Of a DNA stretch of 64,000 nt, positions 17,517 to 27,057 are shown piece by piece. A program made the position numbers and the translations under genes. This DNA is from Macrococcoides canis. Lineage in GTDB: Bacteria; Bacillota; Bacilli; Staphylococcales; Staphylococcaceae. The DNA lies in the NCBI RefSeq assembly GCF_002119805.1, contig NZ_CP021059.1, forward strand, positions 1,612,001 to 1,676,000, in the 5' to 3' direction. The notes below the pieces were generated by a model. It saw only the letters and a list, made by a program, of their open reading frames with translations. It had not been told where the DNA came from and searched no databases. The number at the start of each line of letters is the position of its first letter. The first letter of the stretch is position 1.

Positions 17517-18779
17517 TTACATATTTTTAATAAGTTCGTCTGCAAATGCGCTACATTTAACTTCTGTTGCACCTTCCATTAAACGTGCAAAGTCATAAGT
17601 CACTACTTTAGAAGCAATCGTTTTCTCCATAGATTTCGTAATCAGTTCTCCTGCTTCTTTCCATCCTAGATGTTCAAGCATCAATACACCGCTTAAGATC
17701 ACAGAAGATGGATTTACTTTATCTAATCCAGCGTACTTAGGTGCTGTACCGTGCGTAGCTTCAAATATTGCATGTCCTGACTCATAGTTAATATTTGCAC
17801 CAGGTGCAATTCCGATACCACCTACTTGAGCAGCAAGTGCATCAGAAATATAATCGCCGTTTAGGTTCATCGTTGCAACAACATCAAATTCTGCTGGACG
17901 TGTCAAGATTTGTTGTAAGAAGATATCAGCGATAGAATCTTTAATTAAGATCTTACCTGAATTTAAAGCCTCTTCTTGTGCTTTATCTGCAGCTTCTGTA
18001 CCTTCTGCTTCTTTAACTTTATCATATTCAGCCCATGTGAATACTTTATCACCGAATTCACGCTCAGCTAAGTCATAGCCCCACTGTTTAAACGCACCTT
18101 CAGTAAATTTCATGATATTCCCTTTATGCACTAACGTTACAGACTTACGTCCTTCAGTAATTGCATAGTTGATTGCAGCACGAACTAAACGTTCTGTCCC
18201 TTCTTTAGAAACAGGTTTGATACCGATACCTGATGTTTCTGGAAAACGGATATTCTTCGCACCCATTTCATTTTGTAAGAAATCAATGACTTTCTTAACT
18301 TCTTCTGAACCTTCTTTAAATTCAATACCTGCATAGATATCTTCAGTATTTTCACGGAAGATTACCATATCTGTATCTTCAGGACGCTTAACTGGTGAAG
18401 GTACACCTTCAAAGTAACGCACTGGACGTAGACAAGTGAATAGATCAAGTTCTTGGCGTAAAGCAACATTTAAAGAACGAATACCTCCACCGATCGGTGT
18501 AGTTAAAGGCCCTTTAATAGCAATTAAATATTCATCAATCACGTCTAATGTTTCTTGAGGTAACCATTCACCTGTTTCATCGAATGCCTTTTGCCCAGCA
18601 AGTACTTCTTTCCATTCAATCTTCTTTTCACCGTTATATGCTTTTTCAACTGCTGCATCTAATACGCGGCTCGCTGCATTCCATATATCCGGACCTGTTC
18701 CATCACCAATGATAAATGGAACTACAGGATGATTTGGTACGTTTAATACTCCGTTAGAATTAGTAATTTTATCTGCCAT
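17517..18779 (-). CDS. icd: Isocitrate dehydrogenase (NADP)
   Basis: Oxidative decarboxylation of isocitrate to 2-oxoglutarate. About 420 residues, as for Bacillus/E. coli type homodimeric enzymes. The N-terminus has [13 protein letters not shown]. The substrate loop is [16 protein letters not shown], the regulatory/active-site serine region precedes [13 protein letters not shown], and the cofactor region HGTAPKYAG lies near the C-terminus. The start is ATG 18779 behind GGAGGAATATATA. It follows citZ after a 24-nt gap, so they are very likely co-transcribed. Confidence 0.96.
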   Translation of the reverse strand: MADKITNSNGVLNVPNHPVVPFIIGDGTGPDIWNAASRVLDAAVEKAYNGEKKIEWKEVLAGQKAFDETGEWLPQETLDVIDEYLIAIKGPLTTPIGGGIRSLNVALRQELDLFTCLRPVRYFEGVPSPVKRPEDTDMVIFRENTEDIYAGIEFKEGSEEVKKVIDFLQNEMGAKNIRFPETSGIGIKPVSKEGTERLVRAAINYAITEGRKSVTLVHKGNIMKFTEGAFKQWGYDLAEREFGDKVFTWAEYDKVKEAEGTEAADKAQEEALNSGKILIKDSIADIFLQQILTRPAEFDVVATMNLNGDYISDALAAQVGGIGIAPGANINYESGHAIFEATHGTAPKYAGLDKVNPSSVILSGVLMLEHLGWKEAGELITKSMEKTIASKVVTYDFARLMEGATEVKCSAFADELIKNM

Positions 18780-18803
18780 TATATATTCCTCCAAATTTGT
18801 ATT

Positions 18804-19922
18804 TTATCGTTCTTCAACTGGTACATACTTACGGCCAACTTCACCGACATAATTTGCGCGAGGACGAATGATGCGGTTGTCGCTATATTGCTCAAGAATA
18901 TGAGCAATCCAGCCAGATGTACGGCTTACAGCAAAGATTGGTGTAAATAGATCATGCTCGATACCCATTGAATGATAAACAGTTGCTGAATAGAAATCGA
19001 CGTTTGGTAATAACCCTTTTTTCTCTTTTAATATATCAGCAATTTTAACTGACATTTCAAAAAGTTCCTTCTGTCCAGTTTCATCTGTAATCTTACGAGA
19101 CATTTCTTTTAAATATTTGGCACGTGGATCACCGTTTTTATACACACGGTGACCGAATCCCATAACCTTTTCTTTGTTCTCAATTTTTTTGTTGATATAG
19201 TCTTCTACATTATCGATTGAACCGATTTCACTTAACATTTTCATCACTTGTTCGTTAGCACCACCGTGAAGCGGTCCCTTTAATGCACCTGCTGCTGCAA
19301 CGACACCTGAATACATATCAGATAGTGTAGATACTGCAACACGCGCTGTAAATGTAGAAGCATTAAGTTCATGATCGGCATGAAGAATTAACGCTTTGTT
19401 GAATCCTTCTTCCTGAACTGCTGTCGGCTCCTCACCAAATAACATATAGAGGAAGTTCGCAGCATAGCTTAACTCTTTCTTTGGTTTAATGACTTCTTTG
19501 CCTTGACGAACGCGAGCAAATGCAGCCACAAGTGATGCAACTTTCGCCTGAATACGCATCGCTTTATTCATATGTGCATCTTCATTGAACTCATCCGCAC
19601 GTGGATCGAAATGAGCAAGGTATGACAATGAAGTACGAAGTCCTGTCATTGGATGAACCTCATCCGCAGTATAATCTTCGAAATGACTATACATTCTTGG
19701 ATGTAGATTCATATATTCGAAAAGCTGAGATTTTAAATTTTCAAGTTCTTCTTTATTAGGTAATCTGAAGTTCCAAAGTAAGAAGATTACTTCTTCAAAC
19801 GATGCATTTTCAGTCAAGTCATCAATTTCATAACCTGCATATGTCAGTTGATCACCAACAATCGAACTCACTTTCGTGTTCGAAGCTACGATGCCTTCAA
19901 GACCTTTAACTAATTCCGCCAT
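18804..19922 (-). CDS. citZ: Citrate synthase
   Basis: Condenses acetyl-CoA and oxaloacetate to citrate, the entry step of the TCA cycle. About 372 residues, typical of the Gram-positive dimeric type. Catalytic histidines lie in the LHADHELNAS segment and in GFGHRVYKNGDPRA. The aspartate segment DFYSATVYHSMGI follows. The start is ATG 19922 after AAAGGGGAAATAGAA; an upstream frame from 19976 is unsupported. It is the first gene of the citZ-icd-mdh cluster. Confidence 0.96.
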   Translation of the reverse strand: MAELVKGLEGIVASNTKVSSIVGDQLTYAGYEIDDLTENASFEEVIFLLWNFRLPNKEELENLKSQLFEYMNLHPRMYSHFEDYTADEVHPMTGLRTSLSYLAHFDPRADEFNEDAHMNKAMRIQAKVASLVAAFARVRQGKEVIKPKKELSYAANFLYMLFGEEPTAVQEEGFNKALILHADHELNASTFTARVAVSTLSDMYSGVVAAAGALKGPLHGGANEQVMKMLSEIGSIDNVEDYINKKIENKEKVMGFGHRVYKNGDPRAKYLKEMSRKITDETGQKELFEMSVKIADILKEKKGLLPNVDFYSATVYHSMGIEHDLFTPIFAVSRTSGWIAHILEQYSDNRIIRPRANYVGEVGRKYVPVEER

Positions 19923-19983
19923 TTCTATTTCCCCTTTACAACAAAATTTTGCTATGCCCAATGTAATGGCTTTCACACTTCAT

Positions 19984-20012
19984 ATTATAGCTAATTGTCT
20001 TTATTTTGTGAA
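19984..20012 (-). promoter_or_regulatory. Sigma-A promoter of citZ
   Basis: TTCACA at 20007-20012, a 17-bp spacer and a perfect TATAAT at 19984-19989 on the minus strand, about 60 bp before the citZ ATG. Confidence 0.6.
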
Positions 20013-20142
20013 TGATTATGAATTATAGTAGTTTATTATTGAACGTGATAAGTTTTAGTTATAACTATATTTTAAAAAATAGTTTGAGTTTTTTGATAAT
20101 TCATAACATAATAGAAAAATACTAAGGAAAGAAGGAAAACAT

Positions 20143-21558
20143 GTGAATACTCAATCAAATAGTAATAGTAACAGTAATAATGATTTACAGCGTGCCCTTT
20201 CAAACAGGCACATTCAGCTTATTGCAATTGGTGGAGCTATCGGTACCGGACTATTTTTAGGAGCTGGTAAATCGATCAACTTCGCTGGACCGTCAATATT
20301 ATTGACATACCTCGTTATTGGATTATTCTTATTCTTATTCATGCGAGGTCTCGGAGAATTATTATTATCTAATACGAACTATCATTCATTTACTGATATC
20401 GCAAGAGATTATCTTGGAGATTTCATGGGGTACATTACCGGGTGGACATACTGGTTCTGCTGGGTCGTAACAGGAATGGCAGAAGTGACTGCCGTTGCGA
20501 AGTATGTTCAGTTCTGGTGGCCGGACTTCCCGACATGGGCATCATCATTAATCTGTATCGTTGTATTGATGGGACTGAATTTACTTACAGCAAAACTCTT
20601 TGGAGAACTTGAATTCTGGTTTGCTATCATTAAAGTTATAACGATCATTGCACTTATACTTGTTGGTATTATCCTCATTGTAATCGGATTTGAAACGAAG
20701 TTTGGACATGCATCACTTACAAATCTGTGGTCTCATAATGGCATCTTCCCGAATGGGATGAATGGTTTTCTGTTAAGCTTCCAGATGGCAATTTTTAGTT
20801 TCGTAGGAATCGAGCTTATCGGTGTTACAGCAGGAGAAGCACAAGATCCTGAGAAGACGCTGCCGCGTGCAATTAATAGTGTACCTATCCGTATCGTCCT
20901 ATTCTATATTGGCTCATTAATCATTATTATGAGCGTTACACCTTGGGATAAGATCGATCCGAATGAAAGTCCATTTGTTAAGTTCTTTGGACTGATCGGT
21001 ATCGGATTTGCAGCAAGTTTAATCAATTTCGTAGTTATCACATCCGCATCATCTTCATGTAACAGCGGAATCTTTTCAAATAGCCGTATGCTATTTGGAT
21101 TAAGCAAGAACTTCTCTAAAGGAGATAACAGCTTCTTCCAAAGAACGAATAAAGCCGGCGTACCAGCCAATGCAGTTGTGTTCTCAAGTGTACTTCTATT
21201 GATCTCTGTACTATTGAACTATATTATACCGAATGCAAATGCCGTATTTACACTAGTAACGACAGTTGCTACTGTATTCTTTATCGTTGTATGGTCTATC
21301 ATTATGTTCGCTTATTTGAAATATTTAAAAACACGCCCAGAGCTTCATAAACAAAGCACTTATAAGATGCCTGGCGGTAAAATAGCAGCATACATTGTAC
21401 TTGCATTCTTTGCATTTGTATTCCTGTTATTATTTATGGCAGAAGACACACGTATGGGACTATTCGTTTCACCAGTATGGTTTATACTATTAGCTATTAT
21501 GTACTACGCTCAAGGTGGATTTAAAAAGGATAACTTTGAAAAACATAACTATAGATAA
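20143..21558 (+). CDS. aapA: Amino acid permease, D-serine/D-alanine/glycine type (AapA/CycA-like)
   Basis: APC-family transporter of 471 residues with about 12 transmembrane segments. It has an Asn/Ser-rich N-terminus and the permease signature IGGAIGTGLF near residue 28. The family includes CycA, which imports D-serine, D-alanine and glycine; the exact substrate cannot be read here. It starts with GTG at 20143 within ATGTGA, so the ATG one base upstream in another frame is immediately followed by stop. The ribosome-binding region is GAAGGAAAAC. It is divergent from citZ, in the same place as aapA of staphylococci. Confidence 0.82.
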   Translation: MNTQSNSNSNSNNDLQRALSNRHIQLIAIGGAIGTGLFLGAGKSINFAGPSILLTYLVIGLFLFLFMRGLGELLLSNTNYHSFTDIARDYLGDFMGYITGWTYWFCWVVTGMAEVTAVAKYVQFWWPDFPTWASSLICIVVLMGLNLLTAKLFGELEFWFAIIKVITIIALILVGIILIVIGFETKFGHASLTNLWSHNGIFPNGMNGFLLSFQMAIFSFVGIELIGVTAGEAQDPEKTLPRAINSVPIRIVLFYIGSLIIIMSVTPWDKIDPNESPFVKFFGLIGIGFAASLINFVVITSASSSCNSGIFSNSRMLFGLSKNFSKGDNSFFQRTNKAGVPANAVVFSSVLLLISVLLNYIIPNANAVFTLVTTVATVFFIVVWSIIMFAYLKYLKTRPELHKQSTYKMPGGKIAAYIVLAFFAFVFLLLFMAEDTRMGLFVSPVWFILLAIMYYAQGGFKKDNFEKHNYR

Positions 21559-21603
21559 AGAGGCTATCAAGTGAGCGATTAGCCTCGAGCAAAATCATGA
21601 AAA
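21557..21603 (+). repeat. 47-bp intergenic direct repeat, copy 1
   Basis: A 47-bp unit with one mismatch to the copy at 21682-21728, 125 bp away. Within the unit GAGGCTA and TAGCCTC form a 7-bp hairpin with a 13-nt loop. The aapA stop codon lies at its left edge. Confidence 0.85.
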
Positions 21604-21644
21604 GGCACCTCAGAAACCGATTTTTGTTTCTGGTGCCTTTTTGA
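21601..21644 (+). terminator. aapA terminator
   Basis: AAAGGCACC(T)CAGAAAC pairs with GTTTCTGGTGCCTTT across a loop containing ATTTTT, followed by TTGATTTTG. It lies between the two copies of the 47-bp repeat. Confidence 0.75.
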
Positions 21645-21681
21645 TTTTGTTGAAGAGGCTGCGAACTTGATGCCGTTTCAA

Positions 21682-21728
21682 AAAGAGGCTATCAAGTGAG
21701 CGGTTAGCCTCGAGCAAAATCATGAAAA
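21682..21728 (+). repeat. 47-bp intergenic direct repeat, copy 2
   Basis: Second copy of the unit at 21557-21603, differing by one base (GCGGTTAG for GCGATTAG). The intervening DNA holds the aapA terminator and a partial echo, GAGGCT...TTGATGCC, near 21655. No transposase or terminal target duplication is visible. Confidence 0.85.
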
Positions 21729-21742
21729 TATATAGAAACTAA

Positions 21743-21770
21743 AAAAGGATGAGCTTAGGCTCATCCTTTT
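21743..21770 (-). terminator. pyk terminator
   Basis: AAAAGGATGAGC and GCTCATCCTTTT form a 12-bp stem with a short TTAG/CTAA loop, with a T run following on the minus strand. It overlaps the pyk stop codon. Confidence 0.8.
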
Positions 21771-23529
21771 AGTTTACTTTAGCGTGTCCGATATATACTT
21801 TATTGTGCTGTGCGTCTACTGTTACAAGTGTACCGTTCTCTAATGTGTTCATGACATCATGAACTCCTACAATTGTCGGTTTACCTAAATTAAGTCCAAC
21901 AACTGCTGCATGTGATGTTAATCCACCTTCTTCAGTTACTATCGCAACTGCCTGTTCAAGATAAGGTACCATATCTGCGTCTGTCTGTGGTGATACGACA
22001 ACTTTATCCGTCAGATCAATGCCTTGAAGTTCTTCAGCACTGCTCGCTTTAATGACCTTACCATGTGCTGCAGTTCTACCTACACCTGTTCCTGCTGCGA
22101 TCACATCACCAATCAGGTGGATCTTCATTAAGTTCGTAGTCCCTGCTTCTCCTGTTGGTATTCCTGCTGTAATAATGATTAAATCACCATTTTCAACAGT
22201 TCCTACTTCAATCGCAGCTTGAACTGATTTATCCAATAATTCATCTGTTGTAGACTTCCCAGTTTTCACGACCGGTATTACTCCCCAAACTAATGAAAGA
22301 TGTCTCGCTGTCTCCTCATATGGTGTTACAGCAATAATATGTGCGTGCGGGCGATATTTAGAGATTGTCTGTGCTGTTGTACCACTTTCAGTTGCAGCAA
22401 CAATCGTCTGTACGCCTAGGTTTAAAGCAGTGTGCGCTACAGACACCCCAATTGCATTCACCATTGATGGCTGATTCAATTTTGTACGGTCTGAAAGCAT
22501 ACGTTTGTAATCTTGTGCTTCTTCTGCAGCGAATGCAATGTTATGCATCGTCTTAACTGATTCTTCCGGATATAATCCTGCTGCTGTTTCACCTGAAAGC
22601 ATTACAGCATCACTTCCATCATAGATTGCGTTGGCAACGTCACTTGCTTCTGCACGTGTACAACGTGGGTTACGCTGCATCGAATCAAGCATCTGTGTCG
22701 CAGTGATTACAGGTTTACCAAGAATGTTACACTTTTGAATCAATTCTTTCTGTACTAACGGTACTTGTTCAGCTGGTATTTCAACACCCATATCTCCACG
22801 TGCGATCATCAGTCCATCAGATACTTCAAGAATCTGATCGATATTTTCGATTCCTTCTTCATTTTCAATTTTAGGGATGATATTGATGAAATCACAACTG
22901 TTCTTTTCTAATATTTCACGAATTTCTAATACGTCACTTGCACGACGTACGAATGATGCTGCAATAAAGTCTACTTTCTGTTCGATACCGAACTTAATAT
23001 CTGCAGCGTCTTTATCTGTAATACCAGGTAAGTTCACTTTAACTCCCGGTAAGTTGACACCTTTTTTGTTCTTTAGTTCGCCGGCATTGATGACGTCACA
23101 TACAATCTTACCTTCTTCATGAAGAATATCCTTTACTTTAAGTTCAATTAATCCATCATCTAATAAGATTGTTGAACCTACATGGATATCGTTGATCAGT
23201 TCAGGATATGTAACTGAAAATTCTGCAGATGTCCCTAATACTTCTTTCATGCTTACAGTAACAGTTGAACCTTTAACAAGTTCAATCTTATCGTTTTCCA
23301 TATTATGCGTTCTAATTTCAGGACCTTTCGTATCCAATAAAATCGCAACAGTCTTGTTTAATTTATTAGCAACCGAACGGATTGTTTCGATACGTGCCTG
23401 ATGCTCTTCATGTGAACCATGAGAGAAGTTAAGTCGAGCAACGTTCATACCTGCGTTCATTAATTTCTCCAGCATTTCCGGTGATTCAGAAGCTGGTCCA
23501 ATCGTACATACTATTTTAGTTTTTCTCAT
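21769..23529 (-). CDS. pyk: Pyruvate kinase with C-terminal PEP-utiliser-like domain
   Basis: Final glycolytic step, phosphoenolpyruvate plus ADP to pyruvate plus ATP. 586 residues. The barrel begins [14 protein letters not shown] and carries the substrate motif ARLNFSHG and [10 protein letters not shown]. The active-site segment is [12 protein letters not shown]. After the regulatory C-domain there is an extra domain, about residues 500-586, with a [12 protein letters not shown] histidine motif resembling the phosphohistidine domain of PEP-utilising enzymes. This extension is common in Bacilli pyruvate kinases. It forms a pair with pfkA directly upstream. Confidence 0.97.
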   Translation of the reverse strand: MRKTKIVCTIGPASESPEMLEKLMNAGMNVARLNFSHGSHEEHQARIETIRSVANKLNKTVAILLDTKGPEIRTHNMENDKIELVKGSTVTVSMKEVLGTSAEFSVTYPELINDIHVGSTILLDDGLIELKVKDILHEEGKIVCDVINAGELKNKKGVNLPGVKVNLPGITDKDAADIKFGIEQKVDFIAASFVRRASDVLEIREILEKNSCDFINIIPKIENEEGIENIDQILEVSDGLMIARGDMGVEIPAEQVPLVQKELIQKCNILGKPVITATQMLDSMQRNPRCTRAEASDVANAIYDGSDAVMLSGETAAGLYPEESVKTMHNIAFAAEEAQDYKRMLSDRTKLNQPSMVNAIGVSVAHTALNLGVQTIVAATESGTTAQTISKYRPHAHIIAVTPYEETARHLSLVWGVIPVVKTGKSTTDELLDKSVQAAIEVGTVENGDLIIITAGIPTGEAGTTNLMKIHLIGDVIAAGTGVGRTAAHGKVIKASSAEELQGIDLTDKVVVSPQTDADMVPYLEQAVAIVTEEGGLTSHAAVVGLNLGKPTIVGVHDVMNTLENGTLVTVDAQHNKVYIGHAKVN

Positions 23530-23599
23530 ATTATATGAGCCTCCATTTTTTTGTTACATCATTTGTTTAATACATTTTAATAAGCGTTGCAAATTTATT

Positions 23600-24568
<969 letters not shown>

Positions 24569-24643
24569 TCACTTTGTGTATTCTTTATCTTTAAATTAAC
24601 ACATTACTTTCACATTATCCATCAATATCACACGTTCGTAACA

Positions 24644-24659
24644 ATGAAAACGTTTTATA
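24644..24659 (+). promoter_or_regulatory. cre-like (CcpA) site upstream of pfkA
   Basis: ATGAAAACGTTTTATA matches WTGNNARCGNWWWCAW with two mismatches, around the AAAACGTTTT core. It lies 85 bp before pfkA and beside the accA terminator. It could mediate CcpA control of the glycolytic pair; support is only the motif. Confidence 0.35.
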
Positions 24660-24668
24660 GAAACATTC

Positions 24669-24705
24669 AAAAAAAACGTCGTCAATTTATTGTTTTGACA
24701 ACGTT
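24669..24705 (-). terminator. accA terminator
   Basis: AACGTTGTCAA pairs with TTGACGACGTT over 11 bp (one G-T) and is followed by eight T on the minus strand. It separates accDA from pfkA-pyk. Confidence 0.8.
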
Positions 24706-24740
24706 TTCAAATATTTTTTCATAGATAATCCTATGTTTTC

Positions 24741-25685
24741 TTATTCGATTTCACCAATTGCTCTGAACTTGTCATAACGTTGTTTCACAATATCCTCAGC
24801 AGAGTATTGTGAAAGTTCTTCGATAAATGGCGTTAATGCTTTGTTGATCAGCTGACTTTGTTGTGCGATATCTCGATGTGCACCACCAGGCACTTCTTCT
24901 ATCACTTTATCTACAACACCTAGTTCAAGCAAGTCAGGAGCTGTAATCTTCATCGTTTCTGCCGACAGTTGAGCGAGTGTACTATCTTTCCATAGTAACG
25001 CTGCCGCCCCTTCCGGAGAAATAACAGAATACGTTGCATTTTCTAACATCAGTAATGTATTGCATACACCTAATCCCAGTGCTCCGCCACTTCCACCTTC
25101 TCCGATAACTATTGAGATTACCGGTACTTTTAGCGCGGCCATTTCTACTAGGTTACGTGCAATCGATTCACTTTGTCCTCGTTCTTCAGCTGCTTTACCA
25201 GGATATGCGCCTTTCGTATCAATAAAGCATATGATCGGTCGATTAAACTTCTCAGCTTGCTTCATCAGCCGCATTGCTTTACGATATCCTTCTGGATGCG
25301 CCATACCGAAGTTTCTGTATATATTATCTTTCGTCTCTTTCCCTCTTTGATGACCAATGACTGTGACGGGACGACCTTGGAAAGAAGCAATTCCACCTAC
25401 GATTGCAGGATCATCTCTAAAATTCCTATCCCCATGAAATTCCATAAAATCATCGAATAGATACGTTATATAATCTAACGTTGTCGGCCTTTCACCTAGA
25501 CGAGCTATCTGAACTCTTTGCCAAGGTGATAAGTCTGCATAGATGGATTTAAACATACTTTCTTTCTTCGCTTTCAGCAGCTCTACCTCATGCGTTAAAT
25601 CTACATCGGATGCTTTCATATACTGCTCTATATCTTGTATCTTCTTTTCGATATCTCTGATCGGTTGTTCAAAATCCAGCGCCAT
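24741..25685 (-). CDS. accA: Acetyl-CoA carboxylase carboxyltransferase subunit alpha
   Basis: With AccD it transfers CO2 from carboxybiotin to acetyl-CoA, giving malonyl-CoA for fatty-acid synthesis. 314 residues. A coiled-coil N-terminus is followed by the crotonase-like fold with [18 protein letters not shown] and [13 protein letters not shown] (oxyanion/CoA-binding glycines). Its ATG overlaps the accD stop, so the subunits are translationally coupled and made in equal amounts. Confidence 0.97.
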   Translation of the reverse strand: MALDFEQPIRDIEKKIQDIEQYMKASDVDLTHEVELLKAKKESMFKSIYADLSPWQRVQIARLGERPTTLDYITYLFDDFMEFHGDRNFRDDPAIVGGIASFQGRPVTVIGHQRGKETKDNIYRNFGMAHPEGYRKAMRLMKQAEKFNRPIICFIDTKGAYPGKAAEERGQSESIARNLVEMAALKVPVISIVIGEGGSGGALGLGVCNTLLMLENATYSVISPEGAAALLWKDSTLAQLSAETMKITAPDLLELGVVDKVIEEVPGGAHRDIAQQSQLINKALTPFIEELSQYSAEDIVKQRYDKFRAIGEIE

Positions 25686-26542
25686 TAATCTTCACCTCTT
25701 TGATGTAATTTCAAGATTGTAGTCAGGACCGCTTTCATCTCTTTACGATGAACCACTTTATCAAGCTGTCCATGGTCCAGCAGAAATTCTGCGGTCTGGA
25801 AATCATCAGGAAGTTTCTCGTTAATCGTCTGCTCTATGATGCGTCGTCCAGCAAATCCAATCAAACTTTCTGGTTCTGCAAGATTAATATCTCCAACGGA
25901 TGCAAAACTTGCAGATACACCACCTGTTGTAGGATGCGTCATAAATGCAATGTATAATAATCCTGCTTCACGATGTCGGTTCAAAGCGACACTGACCTTA
26001 GCCATCTGCATCAGCGATAGAATGCCTTCCTGCATTCTTGCACCACCACTTGCCGTAAAGATGATAAATGGCATCTTCTGTTCCGTCGCATATTCAATTG
26101 CGCGTGTAATCTTCTCTCCAACAACTGTTCCCATAGAACCCATACGAAATCTCGAATCCATTACAGCGATACCAGTTTTAAAACCATTGATAGTACCCCA
26201 CCCGGTTACGACCGCTTCATCAATCTCTGTCTTCGCTCTATCTTTCTCTATTTTCTCTTCATAATTTGGAAAGTTAAGCGGATTGACCGGTGCAACATGT
26301 TTATCCAGTTCCTCAAATGTATCTTTATCCAGCAGGGCATCAATGCGGTCATAAGCATTCATTGCCATGTGATGATCGCAGTTAAAACAAACATTCAGGT
26401 TTTCCTGCAATTCTTTTGTATACATGATCTTTTGACATTTTGGACATTTCGCCATGATTCCTTCAGGTACATCTGTATCTGTCATATTTTTAACGGTTAC
26501 ATATTTTTTCTTCTTATTCTTCTTAAAAATATCCTTAAACAT
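25685..26542 (-). CDS. accD: Acetyl-CoA carboxylase carboxyltransferase subunit beta
   Basis: Beta half of the carboxyltransferase, 285 residues. An N-terminal four-cysteine zinc ribbon (C33, C36, C52, C55) follows a lysine-rich leader. The crotonase-like domain has [11 protein letters not shown] and the [12 protein letters not shown] loop. The start is ATG 26542, giving the family N-terminus MFKDIFKK, only 4 nt after the stop of the GntR-type gene. Its ribosome-binding site (AAAGGCGTGAG) lies inside the end of that gene. The two genes therefore appear tightly coupled. Confidence 0.96.
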   Translation of the reverse strand: MFKDIFKKNKKKKYVTVKNMTDTDVPEGIMAKCPKCQKIMYTKELQENLNVCFNCDHHMAMNAYDRIDALLDKDTFEELDKHVAPVNPLNFPNYEEKIEKDRAKTEIDEAVVTGWGTINGFKTGIAVMDSRFRMGSMGTVVGEKITRAIEYATEQKMPFIIFTASGGARMQEGILSLMQMAKVSVALNRHREAGLLYIAFMTHPTTGGVSASFASVGDINLAEPESLIGFAGRRIIEQTINEKLPDDFQTAEFLLDHGQLDKVVHRKEMKAVLTTILKLHQRGED

Positions 26543-26546
26543 GTGC

Positions 26547-26981
26547 TCACGCCTTTTCATTATAAGTCGCTTCATAGCGCTTTAATAATTTCCAAACTCT
26601 AAACATGATTGTATTCTGTGCATTGATACATTCTTCAATCGTCTTATGCGCTTCAATTGTAACGCTGCTTTCAATCATATGTATAAAATCCTTTATTTCA
26701 CCTGTTTGTGCTCTCGATGTGATCAAATATCCACCTATCAGCTCGAAGAACTGGTTATTATCCATATCTGATAAATAAGTGCCTTCTCCTCGTCTTGTCT
26801 CGATAACGCCAAGAATTTCAAGCGCGCGTAATGCTTCTCTTATACTTGAACGACTGATATTCAGGAGTTCGCTCAAATGTCTTTCAGATGGAAGTTTATC
26901 ACCCGACTTCAATCCATCATTCTTTATCATGCGGTCGATTTCATCTAAAACATGATTAAAACCTTTATGAGGGGTATTCAC
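26547..26981 (-). CDS. Short FadR-type GntR transcriptional regulator
   Basis: 144 residues. The winged helix (about 8-72) is a textbook GntR/FadR domain: [20 protein letters not shown], then [14 protein letters not shown]. What follows is only the first two to three helices of an FCD ligand domain, where full family members have about 220-240 residues. accD begins 4 nt after the stop, so no missing half follows. It starts with GTG 26981 behind GGAGGTG. Directly upstream is a 27-bp palindrome whose centre, TGGTCAGACCA, resembles FadR-class operators. I infer possible self-regulation and control of accDA; the ligand is unknown. Alternative: a decayed remnant. Confidence 0.8.
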   Translation of the reverse strand: MNTPHKGFNHVLDEIDRMIKNDGLKSGDKLPSERHLSELLNISRSSIREALRALEILGVIETRRGEGTYLSDMDNNQFFELIGGYLITSRAQTGEIKDFIHMIESSVTIEAHKTIEECINAQNTIMFRVWKLLKRYEATYNEKA

Positions 26982-26993
26982 AGTTGCACCTCC

Positions 26994-27025
26994 AAAAAAT
27001 CCTTAGTGGTCTGACCACTAAGGAT
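26994..27025 (-). terminator. dnaE terminator hairpin that doubles as a candidate GntR operator
   Basis: ATCCTTAGTGGT and ACCACTAAGGAT form a perfect 12-bp stem with a CAG loop. A run of six T follows on the minus strand, so it can terminate dnaE transcription. The same DNA holds TTAGTGGTCAGACCACTAA with the TGGTnnnACCA core seen in FadR-class GntR operators. It lies 18 bp before the GTG of the GntR gene, with a possible -10 (TATGAT/TATATT) immediately upstream. Confidence 0.7.
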
Positions 27026-27057
27026 TAATATATCATATGTTTAATTTTTAATAAAGA

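Noticed and set aside
21557-21728. Insertion sequence or MITE
   Set aside because: No transposase, no terminal inverted repeats at the ends and no target duplication; recorded only as a direct repeat.
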